Part shown: one piece after another, positions 20,025 to 27,457 of the stretch
Layout: every line of letters begins with the position of its first letter
How positions within the stretch are numbered: position 1 is the stretch's first letter
Source: Brachybacterium sp. EE-P12
GTDB lineage: Bacteria > Actinomycetota > Actinomycetes > Actinomycetales > Dermabacteraceae
Assembly: GCF_003711805.1 (NCBI RefSeq)
Contig: NZ_QXCP01000009.1
Location: 310,001-374,000, forward strand
Length of the DNA stretch: 64,000 bases
Reading direction: 5' to 3'
The notes under the pieces: model-generated
Seen by the model: only the letters and a program-made list of their open reading frames with translations
What the model was told of the DNA's origin: nothing
Database searches by the model: none
Program-made: the position numbers and the translations under genes

Positions 20025-20071
20025 GTGGGCCCGGAGGGGATCGAACCCTCGACCCGCGGATTAAAAGTCCG
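20025..20071 (-). repeat. Attachment-site copy 2 (junction of elements 1 and 2)
   Basis: Same 47-bp tRNA-Lys 3' sequence as at 15,664 and 41,311, again without the rest of the tRNA. It is shared by the right end of element 1 and the left end of element 2. Confidence 0.9.
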
Positions 20072-20150
20072 TCCGGACACGGGTGGCCGACCAGGTTCTA
20101 CCAGGTCAGCGAGCTCGTACAGCAGATTCGAGGCCGACGGACACCATCGC

Positions 20151-20172
20151 GTTGCTGTCATCGTTGCTGTCA
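20151..20172 (+). repeat. Paired GTTGCTGTCA sites, left end of element 2
   Basis: Two copies at 20151 and 20163, about 80 bp inside the att copy. They are preceded by CGACGGACACCATCGC exactly as in element 1, which shows that the two left ends are homologous. Confidence 0.6.
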
Positions 20173-20215
20173 GGGATTTGGGGGCGCATCAATGGCAATT
20201 ATGCCCGAACCACAC

Positions 20216-22045
20216 TCACGCCATCCGAAAACTCCGAATTGCAGACAGGCATGACGCCGCAGCATTATCATCACCAACTTCGATCGCTAGACGCCTGAAG
20301 GCCTTAAGTCGAGCAATCCAAGCCTTATAATCCTCAACACCATCTCGCGAGGTCAATTTCGACAAGACGGCAGACCAATCTTGCCTATGCCATAACGAGA
20401 CCCCGTCCAGTGCGCACCCCGCAAGCGCTCCAGCAACCAGAAGTGCATTCTCTTCATCACTCATGGCCGCCGCGCCATAATCCGCCTCCCTAAACACACT
20501 CAGACTAGCCGTGAAATGACGAACGTCTCCGCCGTCCAGAAACTCAACTAGCAACGACTCCGCCTCCACTAGTTCAATTCCACTAATGAACGCCGCGACT
20601 CGCAGCCAATCGTGTTCAGAACTTTGGACCTTCAAACTGAGCCAATCTCCGCGCATCTCAATCGAGGCGCACTCCACGCCCAAGATTCCCACCCCGGCAG
20701 TGATCGCTGTTTTCACATCCCTGGGTGAAATGTAGTCCAGCATCCTGAACTCACCCCCAAACCGGTCGAGCGCGAGATTCAGGCCGCTCCAAACAGAAAG
20801 AACAGTTTCAAGGTAAGCCAGATACACATCGGTGAACTGCTCAGAAGAGAATGTTTTCCCCTGAATAGTCACCTCGTCGCCGTTCAGGTCGTCCACTCCC
20901 CCATGCCCCCCGGCGTTACGAAAACTCGACTCGAGCCCCTCAGATATCGGGATCTCTGGAAAACGCCTATCGGCAGCCTTGAGAGAATGTCCGCCACTCT
21001 TACTTACGAACGAATCATACTCGCCCGGTTCGAGAGCCACGACAGTTGCAACTGCGTGTCGTAATACGCCATCTCGAAGAGTTGCAACACATTGAACCGC
21101 ACTGTTGACAATGTCCAGCTCCCCCGAGTCTTCAGAGTTCACGACAAGATTTGCCGCACCAAGTGAGCCCGAAAGGTTTGCCTGCGCCCTTGCATGTTGA
21201 CGCCGCCACGCCTCACCCTTTCCCAGCTCCAAGAAGGCACTGGACTTCCCGAGCACATCCGCAACTCGGTCCCGAATACCGGTGAAGCGATCAAAGTCAA
21301 ATTGCGTGAGCGCCATAATGCGCATCATTTGATACTCAATGCCTGATCCTCCACTTACCGAACTCGCACCCTCGATACGCCTGAGCTCAAGCTCCAGCTC
21401 CTCGATTGTGGCCGGGTTGCCTAGCCTGTCGCGAATAGCCCGGCCGGCACTGTTAGCCACCTGGAGGGGGTCTGAGTCTTTGGAAACCTCGTCCGCCCAG
21501 ATCAACTCCTCGATTTGCGCAAGATGGCGTTCGCCCAACCGAATCTCTGCGTTGCCTTCAGCTTCGAACCTTTGTGCCTCGTTCATGTCTGGGGCACACA
21601 TCGCATCAAGGAACTTCTCGTACCCAGCCCGCAACTGCCCGAGTGCGCGACCGATGAGCTTTCCTAGATTTCTATTTGGTCGAGGCTGCGGCGATTGCCA
21701 CGAAAGCACAAGGCTGTCGAGCTGATAGAAAGCGGCCAGAAGAGCTCCCGGCGCCTCGCCTTCTCGGGACGCTTTAGCTAACGCGCGCTCAACTGTTCGA
21801 GTTGTTTCGTCCACTTGTCGTTCGAGCTGGCTCAGATCGGCACCGGATGGCGAAGTCGGGGAGCTCCGGGTCGCTCGAAAGTCGTCCACAAGACCGATTC
21901 TCCGCGAGAGATCCTGCTGACATTCATCAGGCTCCGGCCCTCTCCCGCAGTTGATGCACGGGCGGGCGAGAAGCCGCTGTTCATCGCAGCGCTCGCAGAT
22001 TACATAGTCGAATGATAGCTGGAGATTGCGTTTGTGCTGGGCCAA
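20216..22045 (-). CDS. Unrecognised 609-aa zinc-ribbon protein beside the left att site
   Basis: No known family is recognised. The N-terminus has a treble of Cys pairs, CERCDEQRLLARPCINCG, that would form a zinc ribbon. Residues 60-260 look mostly helical (LSQLERQVDETTRTVERAL, LIGRALGQLRAGYEKFLDAM). The C-terminal third contains strand-rich stretches and ends ASCLSAIRSFRMA. The predicted start is TTG at 22045 with AAGGAAAG four bases upstream. GC content is clearly lower than the flanking DNA, a sign of recent transfer. It lies at the very end of the element, 45 bp from the arm sites, where AICEs often carry cargo. Defence is possible but unsupported by any motif. Confidence 0.75.
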   Translation of the reverse strand: MAQHKRNLQLSFDYVICERCDEQRLLARPCINCGRGPEPDECQQDLSRRIGLVDDFRATRSSPTSPSGADLSQLERQVDETTRTVERALAKASREGEAPGALLAAFYQLDSLVLSWQSPQPRPNRNLGKLIGRALGQLRAGYEKFLDAMCAPDMNEAQRFEAEGNAEIRLGERHLAQIEELIWADEVSKDSDPLQVANSAGRAIRDRLGNPATIEELELELRRIEGASSVSGGSGIEYQMMRIMALTQFDFDRFTGIRDRVADVLGKSSAFLELGKGEAWRRQHARAQANLSGSLGAANLVVNSEDSGELDIVNSAVQCVATLRDGVLRHAVATVVALEPGEYDSFVSKSGGHSLKAADRRFPEIPISEGLESSFRNAGGHGGVDDLNGDEVTIQGKTFSSEQFTDVYLAYLETVLSVWSGLNLALDRFGGEFRMLDYISPRDVKTAITAGVGILGVECASIEMRGDWLSLKVQSSEHDWLRVAAFISGIELVEAESLLVEFLDGGDVRHFTASLSVFREADYGAAAMSDEENALLVAGALAGCALDGVSLWHRQDWSAVLSKLTSRDGVEDYKAWIARLKAFRRLAIEVGDDNAAASCLSAIRSFRMA

Positions 22046-22107
22046 TCGACTTTCCTTGGGTCAATAGTTACAGTTTTACCAAGCGAATTTCAGGTGCGGC
22101 TTGCGGA

Positions 22108-22175
22108 GTGAGTGGCACGGTGAGCGCTGAGGCCCGCAGCGAAGCGAGGACCGGAAGCGATCATGTGCCACTCAC
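22108..22175. repeat. 11-bp perfect inverted repeat GTGAGTGGCAC ... GTGCCACTCAC
   Basis: Arms at 22108-22118 and 22165-22175 enclose 46 bp. A second hairpin follows directly. Function unknown. Confidence 0.7.
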
Positions 22176-22263
22176 GGCGGGCGGCGGAGCCGCCCCTTGA
22201 AGGAGTAGGGAAAGTTCTCACGAGCCAGTACTCGACGTCGAGACCTCCAGTGGAATTGCGGGC

Positions 22264-22308
22264 GCTGACCTCGGGCCCTGACGTCCGGCAGGAACTCCCG
22301 AGGTCAGC
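22264..22308. repeat. 12-bp perfect inverted repeat GCTGACCTCGGG ... CCCGAGGTCAGC
   Basis: Arms at 22264-22275 and 22297-22308 with a 21-base loop. There is no T-run, so it is not a typical terminator. It may be an origin or protein-binding structure. Confidence 0.7.
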
Positions 22309-22537
22309 TTCTGACACCACTGCGATGGTGCAGCTATGCGGTTGATGGTAGTGGGGCGGAGCTGACGGGGCTCGTGTGTCGGGAACCTTCACGGCAGCAA
22401 GTCCGATATCTACCCCCTGGCGGCGGCCGGCGAGGGGCGCTCCGCCCAGATGAAGCGCCTTCGCTTCTGCCCGACGGCGCGCCCGGAAGCCTTCGAGGTA
22501 GCCTCCTTGACCAAGGTCCTCTGGAAGGAGCACATCA

Positions 22538-22951
22538 GTGGGGTCCTCTGAGGCAGGTCAAACGTTCACCAGACATGGCGGGGAGCCGAGTTCGACTCTT
22601 GAGCCCTCCGGCCTGAGCATCGAGCTCCGCGAGTGCACCAGGAGGCTCAACGCGCGTCTTGGACCCACGCTGGTTTCGGCCCTAGCCGGATCCAGAGGTC
22701 CTCAGCATGCTCGTGCGTGGGTAGCGGGATCAGCAGCCCCGGGTCCAGCAAGCGAACGACGTCTTCGCGCTGCCTACTCCGCCTGGTGCACGGTCTCTGA
22801 GGCCGAGGGCGAGGCAGTCGCACGCACATGGTTCACGGGGGCCAACCCGTGGCTCGACGACGAGTCGCCTGTGGACGCGTTACGCCAAGGCCGACTTGCC
22901 GCCGTCGCACGCGCTGCGGATGCCGTCGTGGAAGACTCCTTCGCCGGCTGA
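22538..22951 (+). CDS. MbcA/ParS/Xre-type antitoxin-like protein, no toxin partner seen
   Basis: 137 residues with GTG start at 22538 and GGAAGGAG seven bases upstream. The middle resembles an Xre-like helix-turn-helix (LGPTLVSALAGSRGPQHARA). The C-terminus matches the toxin-binding domain pattern of MbcA/ParS antitoxins: EGEAVARTWFTGANPWLDDE, then SPVDALRQGRLAAVARAADA. In classical modules a RES-domain toxin gene adjoins. None is recognisable here, and the next gene is convergent and unrelated in sequence. It may be a solitary regulator of the element. Confidence 0.65.
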   Translation: MGSSEAGQTFTRHGGEPSSTLEPSGLSIELRECTRRLNARLGPTLVSALAGSRGPQHARAWVAGSAAPGPASERRLRAAYSAWCTVSEAEGEAVARTWFTGANPWLDDESPVDALRQGRLAAVARAADAVVEDSFAG

Positions 22952-23012
22952 TATCGCTCCTGCACACCGTTCCACGATCAGGCGACCTTCTCGATCTTCG
23001 GAACGGTAGCGA

Positions 23013-23759
23013 TCAGGCCCGCGGGACAACACCAGCCTGCTCCACGGCATGCCGTTCGAACTCAAAGTATTTTGCGTGGTCGTCGCTGAGGCGGGACAGT
23101 GCGTGTTCCATAAGGTTCGGCGAGACATCTGTCAGCGCTCTCTTGGTTTCCACGCTTAGCGCGCTTACCCCCGTGTATCCGCGCAGCGGATTCGGGTCGA
23201 AGCGAGACTCGACCAACGTGCGACCTCGCCACCCTTCGCCGTGCAGCACATCGGCAGTCTCATCAATGAACGTCGTGAATGCGCTGCGGATATCCGCACG
23301 CATGCGGTAGTCATTCCGAGCCTGGTCGTTCCGATCACGCAGCATCTCATCATCGACTGATGCAAAGGCGGTCTCGACCAGGTCAAAGGACACTCGGTCG
23401 CCCAGGAGGGACTTGACAGCGTCTACGTGGATTGGCGAGTACCTTCGCCGCAGGTTCCCCGGGGTGACTCGTTGCCAGCTCGCGACCTCCTGAAGGCTGG
23501 GCCGCTCGCTCGCGACCGCGTGAGCATAGGCCGTCAGGAGCGTCCGGAGGTCCTTGGCTTCGCGTTCGGCCTCGTTCGCGAACCCGAGAGACGCCAGCAG
23601 GAACAGCTCGTCGCGCTGGCCCGCCTCGAGCTCCTCTCTTGCTTCGTGGCTCGTCTCAAGCGCACGCAACCTCAGCTTCTCCGCCAAATCGCGGATCGGC
23701 TCGGGCAGGTTGAAGGCGTCTCCGACCTGCGCGTTGGTAGCGATGTACGGCTGGCTCAT
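23013..23759 (-). CDS. Unrecognised 248-aa protein, possible regulator of the AICE core
   Basis: Soluble, highly charged and mostly helical protein with no known domain. A region near residues 85-115 (SLQEVASWQRVTPGNLRRRY) could be a helix-turn-helix. TATGAT lies six bases before the ATG at 23759, so the mRNA may be leaderless. It is divergent from the pra-FtsK-rep operon, with a perfect inverted repeat between them. That arrangement is usual for an autoregulating repressor. The call as regulator is inference from layout. Confidence 0.65.
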   Translation of the reverse strand: MSQPYIATNAQVGDAFNLPEPIRDLAEKLRLRALETSHEAREELEAGQRDELFLLASLGFANEAEREAKDLRTLLTAYAHAVASERPSLQEVASWQRVTPGNLRRRYSPIHVDAVKSLLGDRVSFDLVETAFASVDDEMLRDRNDQARNDYRMRADIRSAFTTFIDETADVLHGEGWRGRTLVESRFDPNPLRGYTGVSALSVETKRALTDVSPNLMEHALSRLSDDHAKYFEFERHAVEQAGVVPRA

Positions 23760-23789
23760 GCACTCATCATACGCATGCCCTCACATTGT

Positions 23790-23809
23790 CACTTGACTTC
23801 CGTCAAGTG
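23790..23809. promoter_or_regulatory. Palindromic operator CACTTGAC-TTCC-GTCAAGTG in the divergent promoter
   Basis: Perfect 8-bp inverted repeat with a 4-bp centre. It includes TTGACT, a good -35 for the rightward pra operon, with a TCTACT-like -10 downstream. A bound protein would block that promoter. Confidence 0.55.
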
Positions 23810-23858
23810 TCATGTGTCTACTGGTCGGGCAGTTGATCCCAACCCAAGGAGGCCAACC

Positions 23859-24278
23859 ATGGCTGTGCAGACTCGTTTCCCCGTCCAGATGGAGGACGTG
23901 TTCCCCCAGGGCGCGTACATGATCGGTGAGGTCACCGCCACCGAAGACTTCGACAAGAAGAGAGCCGGTGAGGTCGACCCCCAGGTGCGTGACAAGGTCT
24001 CCGGACTGCGCGTCTGGCAGGTCAGGGTTCTGGATCCGGACCCCGAAAGCCGGAAGGGTCAGGCCGAGGTGACCGTGAAGGTCTCCTCCGACCACCAGCC
24101 GGTGCCGCCCAAGGGACCGATTACCGGCCCCTTCCGCGCTGTCGCCTTCGAAGGGCTCACCCTCACGCCGTACGTCGACCAGAACGGGAACTTCCCGAAG
24201 ATCGCGTACTCGCTGAGGGCTACGGGCTTCGCCGAGGCGAAGGCTTCCGCTCGCACCTCGAGCACCGAGGCGGCGTGA
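23859..24278 (+). CDS. pra: Pra-like activator of replication, integration and excision
   Basis: 139 residues. The sequence TRFPVQMEDVFPQGAYMIGE, followed by DFDKKRAGEVDPQVRDK, SGLRVWQVRVLDPDPESRKG and FEGLTLTPYVDQNG, matches the pattern of proteins annotated in actinomycete AICEs as plasmid replication, integration and excision activator, after Pra of pSAM2. An AAGGAGG site precedes the ATG at 23859. It is first in the rightward core operon. An activating role rests on family naming; no DNA-binding motif is obvious. Confidence 0.75.
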   Translation: MAVQTRFPVQMEDVFPQGAYMIGEVTATEDFDKKRAGEVDPQVRDKVSGLRVWQVRVLDPDPESRKGQAEVTVKVSSDHQPVPPKGPITGPFRAVAFEGLTLTPYVDQNGNFPKIAYSLRATGFAEAKASARTSSTEAA

Positions 24279-24280
24279 TC

Positions 24281-24382
24281 ATGGAGCGGAAGGCGATGCG
24301 TCTGCTCAACGTCGCAGCGATCGGGATACTGCTCTGGCAGGTCATCCCGCTCTGCTGGCAGCTGGCGTTCGGGGGTGCGTGA
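24281..24382 (+). CDS. Small membrane protein, 33 aa
   Basis: Short reading frame filling the gap between pra and the FtsK gene: a basic start (MERKAMRLLNVAA) then one hydrophobic helix (IGILLWQVIPLCWQLAF). The stop is three bases before the translocase ATG. Tiny Spd-like membrane proteins occupy this position in many AICEs. Its size makes it uncertain. Confidence 0.55.
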   Translation: MERKAMRLLNVAAIGILLWQVIPLCWQLAFGGA

Positions 24383-24385
24383 GCC

Positions 24386-25825
24386 ATGCACACCGCCTCC
24401 CTCGCCTTCCGCTTCGGCCTCGCCGAGCTGCGGTGGATTCTCACGGGCCTCTGGGGTCACGTGCGTTGGTTCCACCGGTTCTGGTTCGTCGTCGCGATGT
24501 TCACCTGGCTCTCGGCCGACCTGCTCGGGAGCTGGAAGCCCTTCGCCGTCGTCGGAGCCATCGCGCTGTACTTCGCACTCTGGGCCCGGTTCCAGCCCCA
24601 CACGTACTGCCGGGCCGTCTCACACCCTTTGACACGCCGGTCCGTGTGGCTCGACCTGCTCGAGTCATGGCCGCTGCTGATGGAGGAGTGCGGGCTGGCA
24701 TCGTCCAGCATTGATCGCGAGGGGCAGAAGCGCCTCGTCTGCCCCACCATCGTGAGTAAGACGTGGACTCGCAACGAGCTCGCCGTAGTGCCCGGACTGC
24801 TCACTGGCCAGACCGTTGAGGACTTCCAGAAGGTCGCGGACCGCCTCCGCACGACGGCAGGCGCCACAGACATTCGCGTGATGGGAGACCTCTCCCTCAC
24901 GCTGATCTTCACGTTCGGCGATGCCCTCTCCGAGATCGTCCACCGCGGGCTCCCGGAAGCAGAAGATCCCTGGGATGGCCGCTCGGTGTGGATGGGCATC
25001 GACACCAGGGACGACGACTGGTGGCTCCGCATCGCGGGCACACACACCCTCGTGGCTGGTTCCTCGGGCTCCGGGAAGGCATCGCTCGTCTGGGGCGTCA
25101 CCATCGGCCTCGCTCCCGCCATCGCTCGCGGCGAAGCCCAGGTACACGGGATCGACCTCAAGGGCGGCGTCGAGCTGGGAATGGGCAAGGATCTGTTCAG
25201 CCGCTACGCCGTGACGCCTGCTGAAGCCGTGGTGGTGCTCGAGGACGCCGTCGAGGCAATGAGTGCTCGCCTCGAACGGATGGCCGGTCATACTCGCCAG
25301 CACACCGCGAGTGCCGATGAACCGCTGGTCGTCGTGCTGATCGACGAGGTGGCCGCGCTGACGTCGTACATCGAGGACCGCGACCTCAAGAGCCGCGCGC
25401 GCACCGCGATGTCGCTGCTCTGCTCCCAGGGGCGCGCCGTCGGCTACACCGTGGTTGCCTGCATCCAGGATCCCCGGAAGGAGACGATCCCCAACCGCGG
25501 CCTGTTCACGCAGATGGTCGGGCTTCGTCTGCGGGATCGCGAGGAGACCTCGATGGTCCTTGGTGACGGTGCAGTGGCATCTGGGGCCCTCTGTCACAAG
25601 ATTCCGCTCGCCTCTCCGGGCATCGGCTATGTGGTCCCGGAAGACGGCTCGGAGCCGATCCGCGTGCGCGCTGCGTTCGTCGATGACGACCTGATCCGGG
25701 CAGCGGCCGAGCAGTTCCCGGCTCCGTCGACGATCCCCGTCGTCGTCCCGGAGCCCACGGAGAAGCCTCGTAGCTCGCGGGCTCGCGCTCGGAGCAAGTC
25801 GGATTCGGAAGGAGCCGCATCGTGA
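24386..25825 (+). CDS. FtsK/SpoIIIE-type DNA translocase of AICE transfer (TraSA-like)
   Basis: 479 residues. Two N-terminal membrane helices (FWFVVAMFTWLSADLL, FAVVGAIALYFALWARF) anchor a cytoplasmic ATPase. Walker A is AGSSGSGKASLVWG, where the residue after Lys is Ala followed by Ser instead of the usual Gly-Ser or Thr. Walker B is VVVLIDEVAAL. FtsK motifs GIDLKGGVELGM and AVGYTVVACIQDPRKETIP follow. In pSAM2-type elements this single protein moves double-stranded DNA between mycelia or cells. It is followed by rep with a 4-base overlap. Confidence 0.9.
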   Translation: MHTASLAFRFGLAELRWILTGLWGHVRWFHRFWFVVAMFTWLSADLLGSWKPFAVVGAIALYFALWARFQPHTYCRAVSHPLTRRSVWLDLLESWPLLMEECGLASSSIDREGQKRLVCPTIVSKTWTRNELAVVPGLLTGQTVEDFQKVADRLRTTAGATDIRVMGDLSLTLIFTFGDALSEIVHRGLPEAEDPWDGRSVWMGIDTRDDDWWLRIAGTHTLVAGSSGSGKASLVWGVTIGLAPAIARGEAQVHGIDLKGGVELGMGKDLFSRYAVTPAEAVVVLEDAVEAMSARLERMAGHTRQHTASADEPLVVVLIDEVAALTSYIEDRDLKSRARTAMSLLCSQGRAVGYTVVACIQDPRKETIPNRGLFTQMVGLRLRDREETSMVLGDGAVASGALCHKIPLASPGIGYVVPEDGSEPIRVRAAFVDDDLIRAAAEQFPAPSTIPVVVPEPTEKPRSSRARARSKSDSEGAAS

Positions 25826-27297
25826 TCGACCCCGATCTCTACACCCTCGACGTCGAGGACCCCACCGCACTGACACGGATGCTCTCCGACGGCTTCGAGG
25901 ACTGGTCCAAGCAGGCCGCCTCGACCGGGTTCTGCTCCCGCCCGGTGCGCCTCTTCGGTCGGGCGCGCACCTTCGATCGCAGGTCCGGCCAGCACCTCCA
26001 CACGTTCGACAGCCGCGACCTCCCTGACAGCGTTCTCTACGTCCGCTGCGGCAACCGGCGGGCCTCCCGCTGCCCTTCGTGCTCTCATGAGTACCAGGGC
26101 GACATGTGGCACCTCCTCTCGGCAGGGGTCTCCGGCGGGGACAAGGGGGTCCCGGAGAGCGTCTCCACGCACCCGCTGGTGTTCCTCACTCTGACCGCAC
26201 CGTCGTTCGGCGCTGTGCACTCGTCCACTCGTGCCGGTGCCCAGCCTCGGCAGTGCACCGTCAACGCTGCGCCGGGCCTGTGCGAGCACGGTCGCCCTCG
26301 CCGCTGCACCGAGCACCACGACGCCGACGACGCCCGGATCGGGCAGCCACTGTGCCCGGACTGCTACGACTACGAGGGGCAGACCGTCTGGCAGTGGCAC
26401 TGCCCCGAACTCTGGCGGCGCTTCACGATCCGCCTGCGCCGTCTGGTCGCGACTCATCTCGGCATGAGCGAGAAGGCCTCGAGGGATCTCCTTCGCGTGC
26501 AGTTCGCCAAGGTCGGCGAGTATCAGAAGCGCGGCGCGATCCACCTGCACGCACTTGTCCGGCTCGATGGGGCCCCGACGGACGAGGAGCCCTTCCCCTC
26601 CCCCGCAATCGACGTCCCCGCCTCCTGGCTTGCTAAGCGCTGTCTCGAAGCCGCGCAGGACGTTGAGGTCGACGCTGCGCCGGTCGACTGCAATAACTCC
26701 GCTCGCGCTCTCCGCTTCGGGCGTCAGGTCGACGCTCGCCCTGTCCAGCGACACACAGACGATGGCGGCGACGTCTCCCCCGAGATGGTGGCGGCCTACC
26801 TTGCCAAGTACGCCACCAAGGCGGCTGGTGATGTCGCAGCGGAGGGCGAACCGAATCGCCACCTCAGACGCCTGCGGGAGACCTGCCTCGAGCTGTGTGG
26901 GCGGGCGCTCCTCACCGACGGATTCACCAGCCCCTACGCGCTGCTCGGGAAGTGGGCTGATGCCCTGGGCTTCCGCGGTCACTTTGCGAGCAAGTCCCGC
27001 CGGTTCTCCACGACCCTCGGCGCGCTCCGCGATGCGCGGCGCAAGTACCACCGCGACCGTGAGCAGCTCAGGACACCCGCAGGCTCCACGGGAACCGCTG
27101 GCTCGTTCGACGGCACTGAATACACCGTCGTGATCAACGAGTTCCGCTTCGCCGGACAGGGCTGGCTCACCCCCGGCGATGCCGAGCTCGCCCGCTCTGC
27201 TGCCGACGCAGCACGCGAGTGGAAGGACTCTCGCTGCGCCGCCCGTCGACTCCACGAGAAAGGAAAGAACAATGGAGAAGCTCTGCTTCACAGCTGA
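25822..27297 (+). CDS. repSA: RepSA-type rolling-circle replication initiator
   Basis: 491-residue AICE initiator. A Cys-rich N-terminal region (CGNRRASRCPSCSHEYQGD) and further Cys pairs around CPDCYDYEG are typical. The metal-binding HUH motif is KRGAIHLHALVRLDG. The catalytic Tyr motif is AAYLAKYATKAA. The protein would nick the element's double-strand origin so that it can replicate after excision. The start overlaps the FtsK stop, and the last 26 bases overlap the excisionase gene. It is full length and intact. Confidence 0.92.
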   Translation: MIDPDLYTLDVEDPTALTRMLSDGFEDWSKQAASTGFCSRPVRLFGRARTFDRRSGQHLHTFDSRDLPDSVLYVRCGNRRASRCPSCSHEYQGDMWHLLSAGVSGGDKGVPESVSTHPLVFLTLTAPSFGAVHSSTRAGAQPRQCTVNAAPGLCEHGRPRRCTEHHDADDARIGQPLCPDCYDYEGQTVWQWHCPELWRRFTIRLRRLVATHLGMSEKASRDLLRVQFAKVGEYQKRGAIHLHALVRLDGAPTDEEPFPSPAIDVPASWLAKRCLEAAQDVEVDAAPVDCNNSARALRFGRQVDARPVQRHTDDGGDVSPEMVAAYLAKYATKAAGDVAAEGEPNRHLRRLRETCLELCGRALLTDGFTSPYALLGKWADALGFRGHFASKSRRFSTTLGALRDARRKYHRDREQLRTPAGSTGTAGSFDGTEYTVVINEFRFAGQGWLTPGDAELARSAADAAREWKDSRCAARRLHEKGKNNGEALLHS

Positions 27298-27457
27298 CGA
27301 GGTCGCTGATCGGCTCAGCGTCTCGAAGACCCGGGTATACGACCTGATGCGCTGCGGGGAGCTGCCCAGCGTCAAGCTCGGTCGCTCCCGGCTGATTAAG
27401 GCCGTCGATCTTCTCGCGTACGTCGAGAACCTCGAACCGGCCCCCGTCGTCGCATGA
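27272..27457 (+). CDS. xis: Excisionase (MerR-like helix-turn-helix)
   Basis: 61-residue DNA-binding protein: MEKLCFTADEVADRLSVSKT, then RVYDLMRCGELPSVKLGRSR, the classic excisionase-type winged helix. ATG at 27272 has GAAAGGAAAG upstream. A longer in-frame start at 27179 would lie inside rep. It overlaps rep at its start and int at its stop (ATGA), as in most AICEs. It would direct the integrase to excise the element and could also act on the recombinase-less element 1. Confidence 0.92.
   Translation: MEKLCFTADEVADRLSVSKTRVYDLMRCGELPSVKLGRSRLIKAVDLLAYVENLEPAPVVA

Larger units (their letters stand above)
15664..20071. mobile_element. Element 1: recombinase-less arsenic-resistance island between two tRNA-Lys att copies
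   Basis: The 4.4-kb segment is bounded by identical 47-bp copies of the tRNA-Lys 3' end. It carries arsC (frameshifted), arsR, an ACR3 pump, a phosphatase-like ArsC and a flavoprotein. No integrase, excisionase or replication gene is present. Its left end shares the GTTGCTGTCA pairs and flanking sequence with element 2, so the same integrase could act on it. This is the structure expected of a cis-mobilisable element (CIME). Confidence 0.75.
22046..22537. other. Gene-free 490-bp region with strong inverted repeats
   Basis: No credible gene. It holds the promoter of the 609-aa gene and, further right, two long perfect inverted repeats and a GGGCGGC-GGA-GCCGCCC hairpin at about 22,180-22,196. 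Dense secondary structure in an AICE suggests a replication or transfer origin, but no nic-site consensus is recognisable. Confidence 0.5.

Noticed and set aside
22410..22425. CsoR box at TACCCCCTGGCGGCGG
   Set aside because: Only the left half matches; the GGGGTA half is missing.
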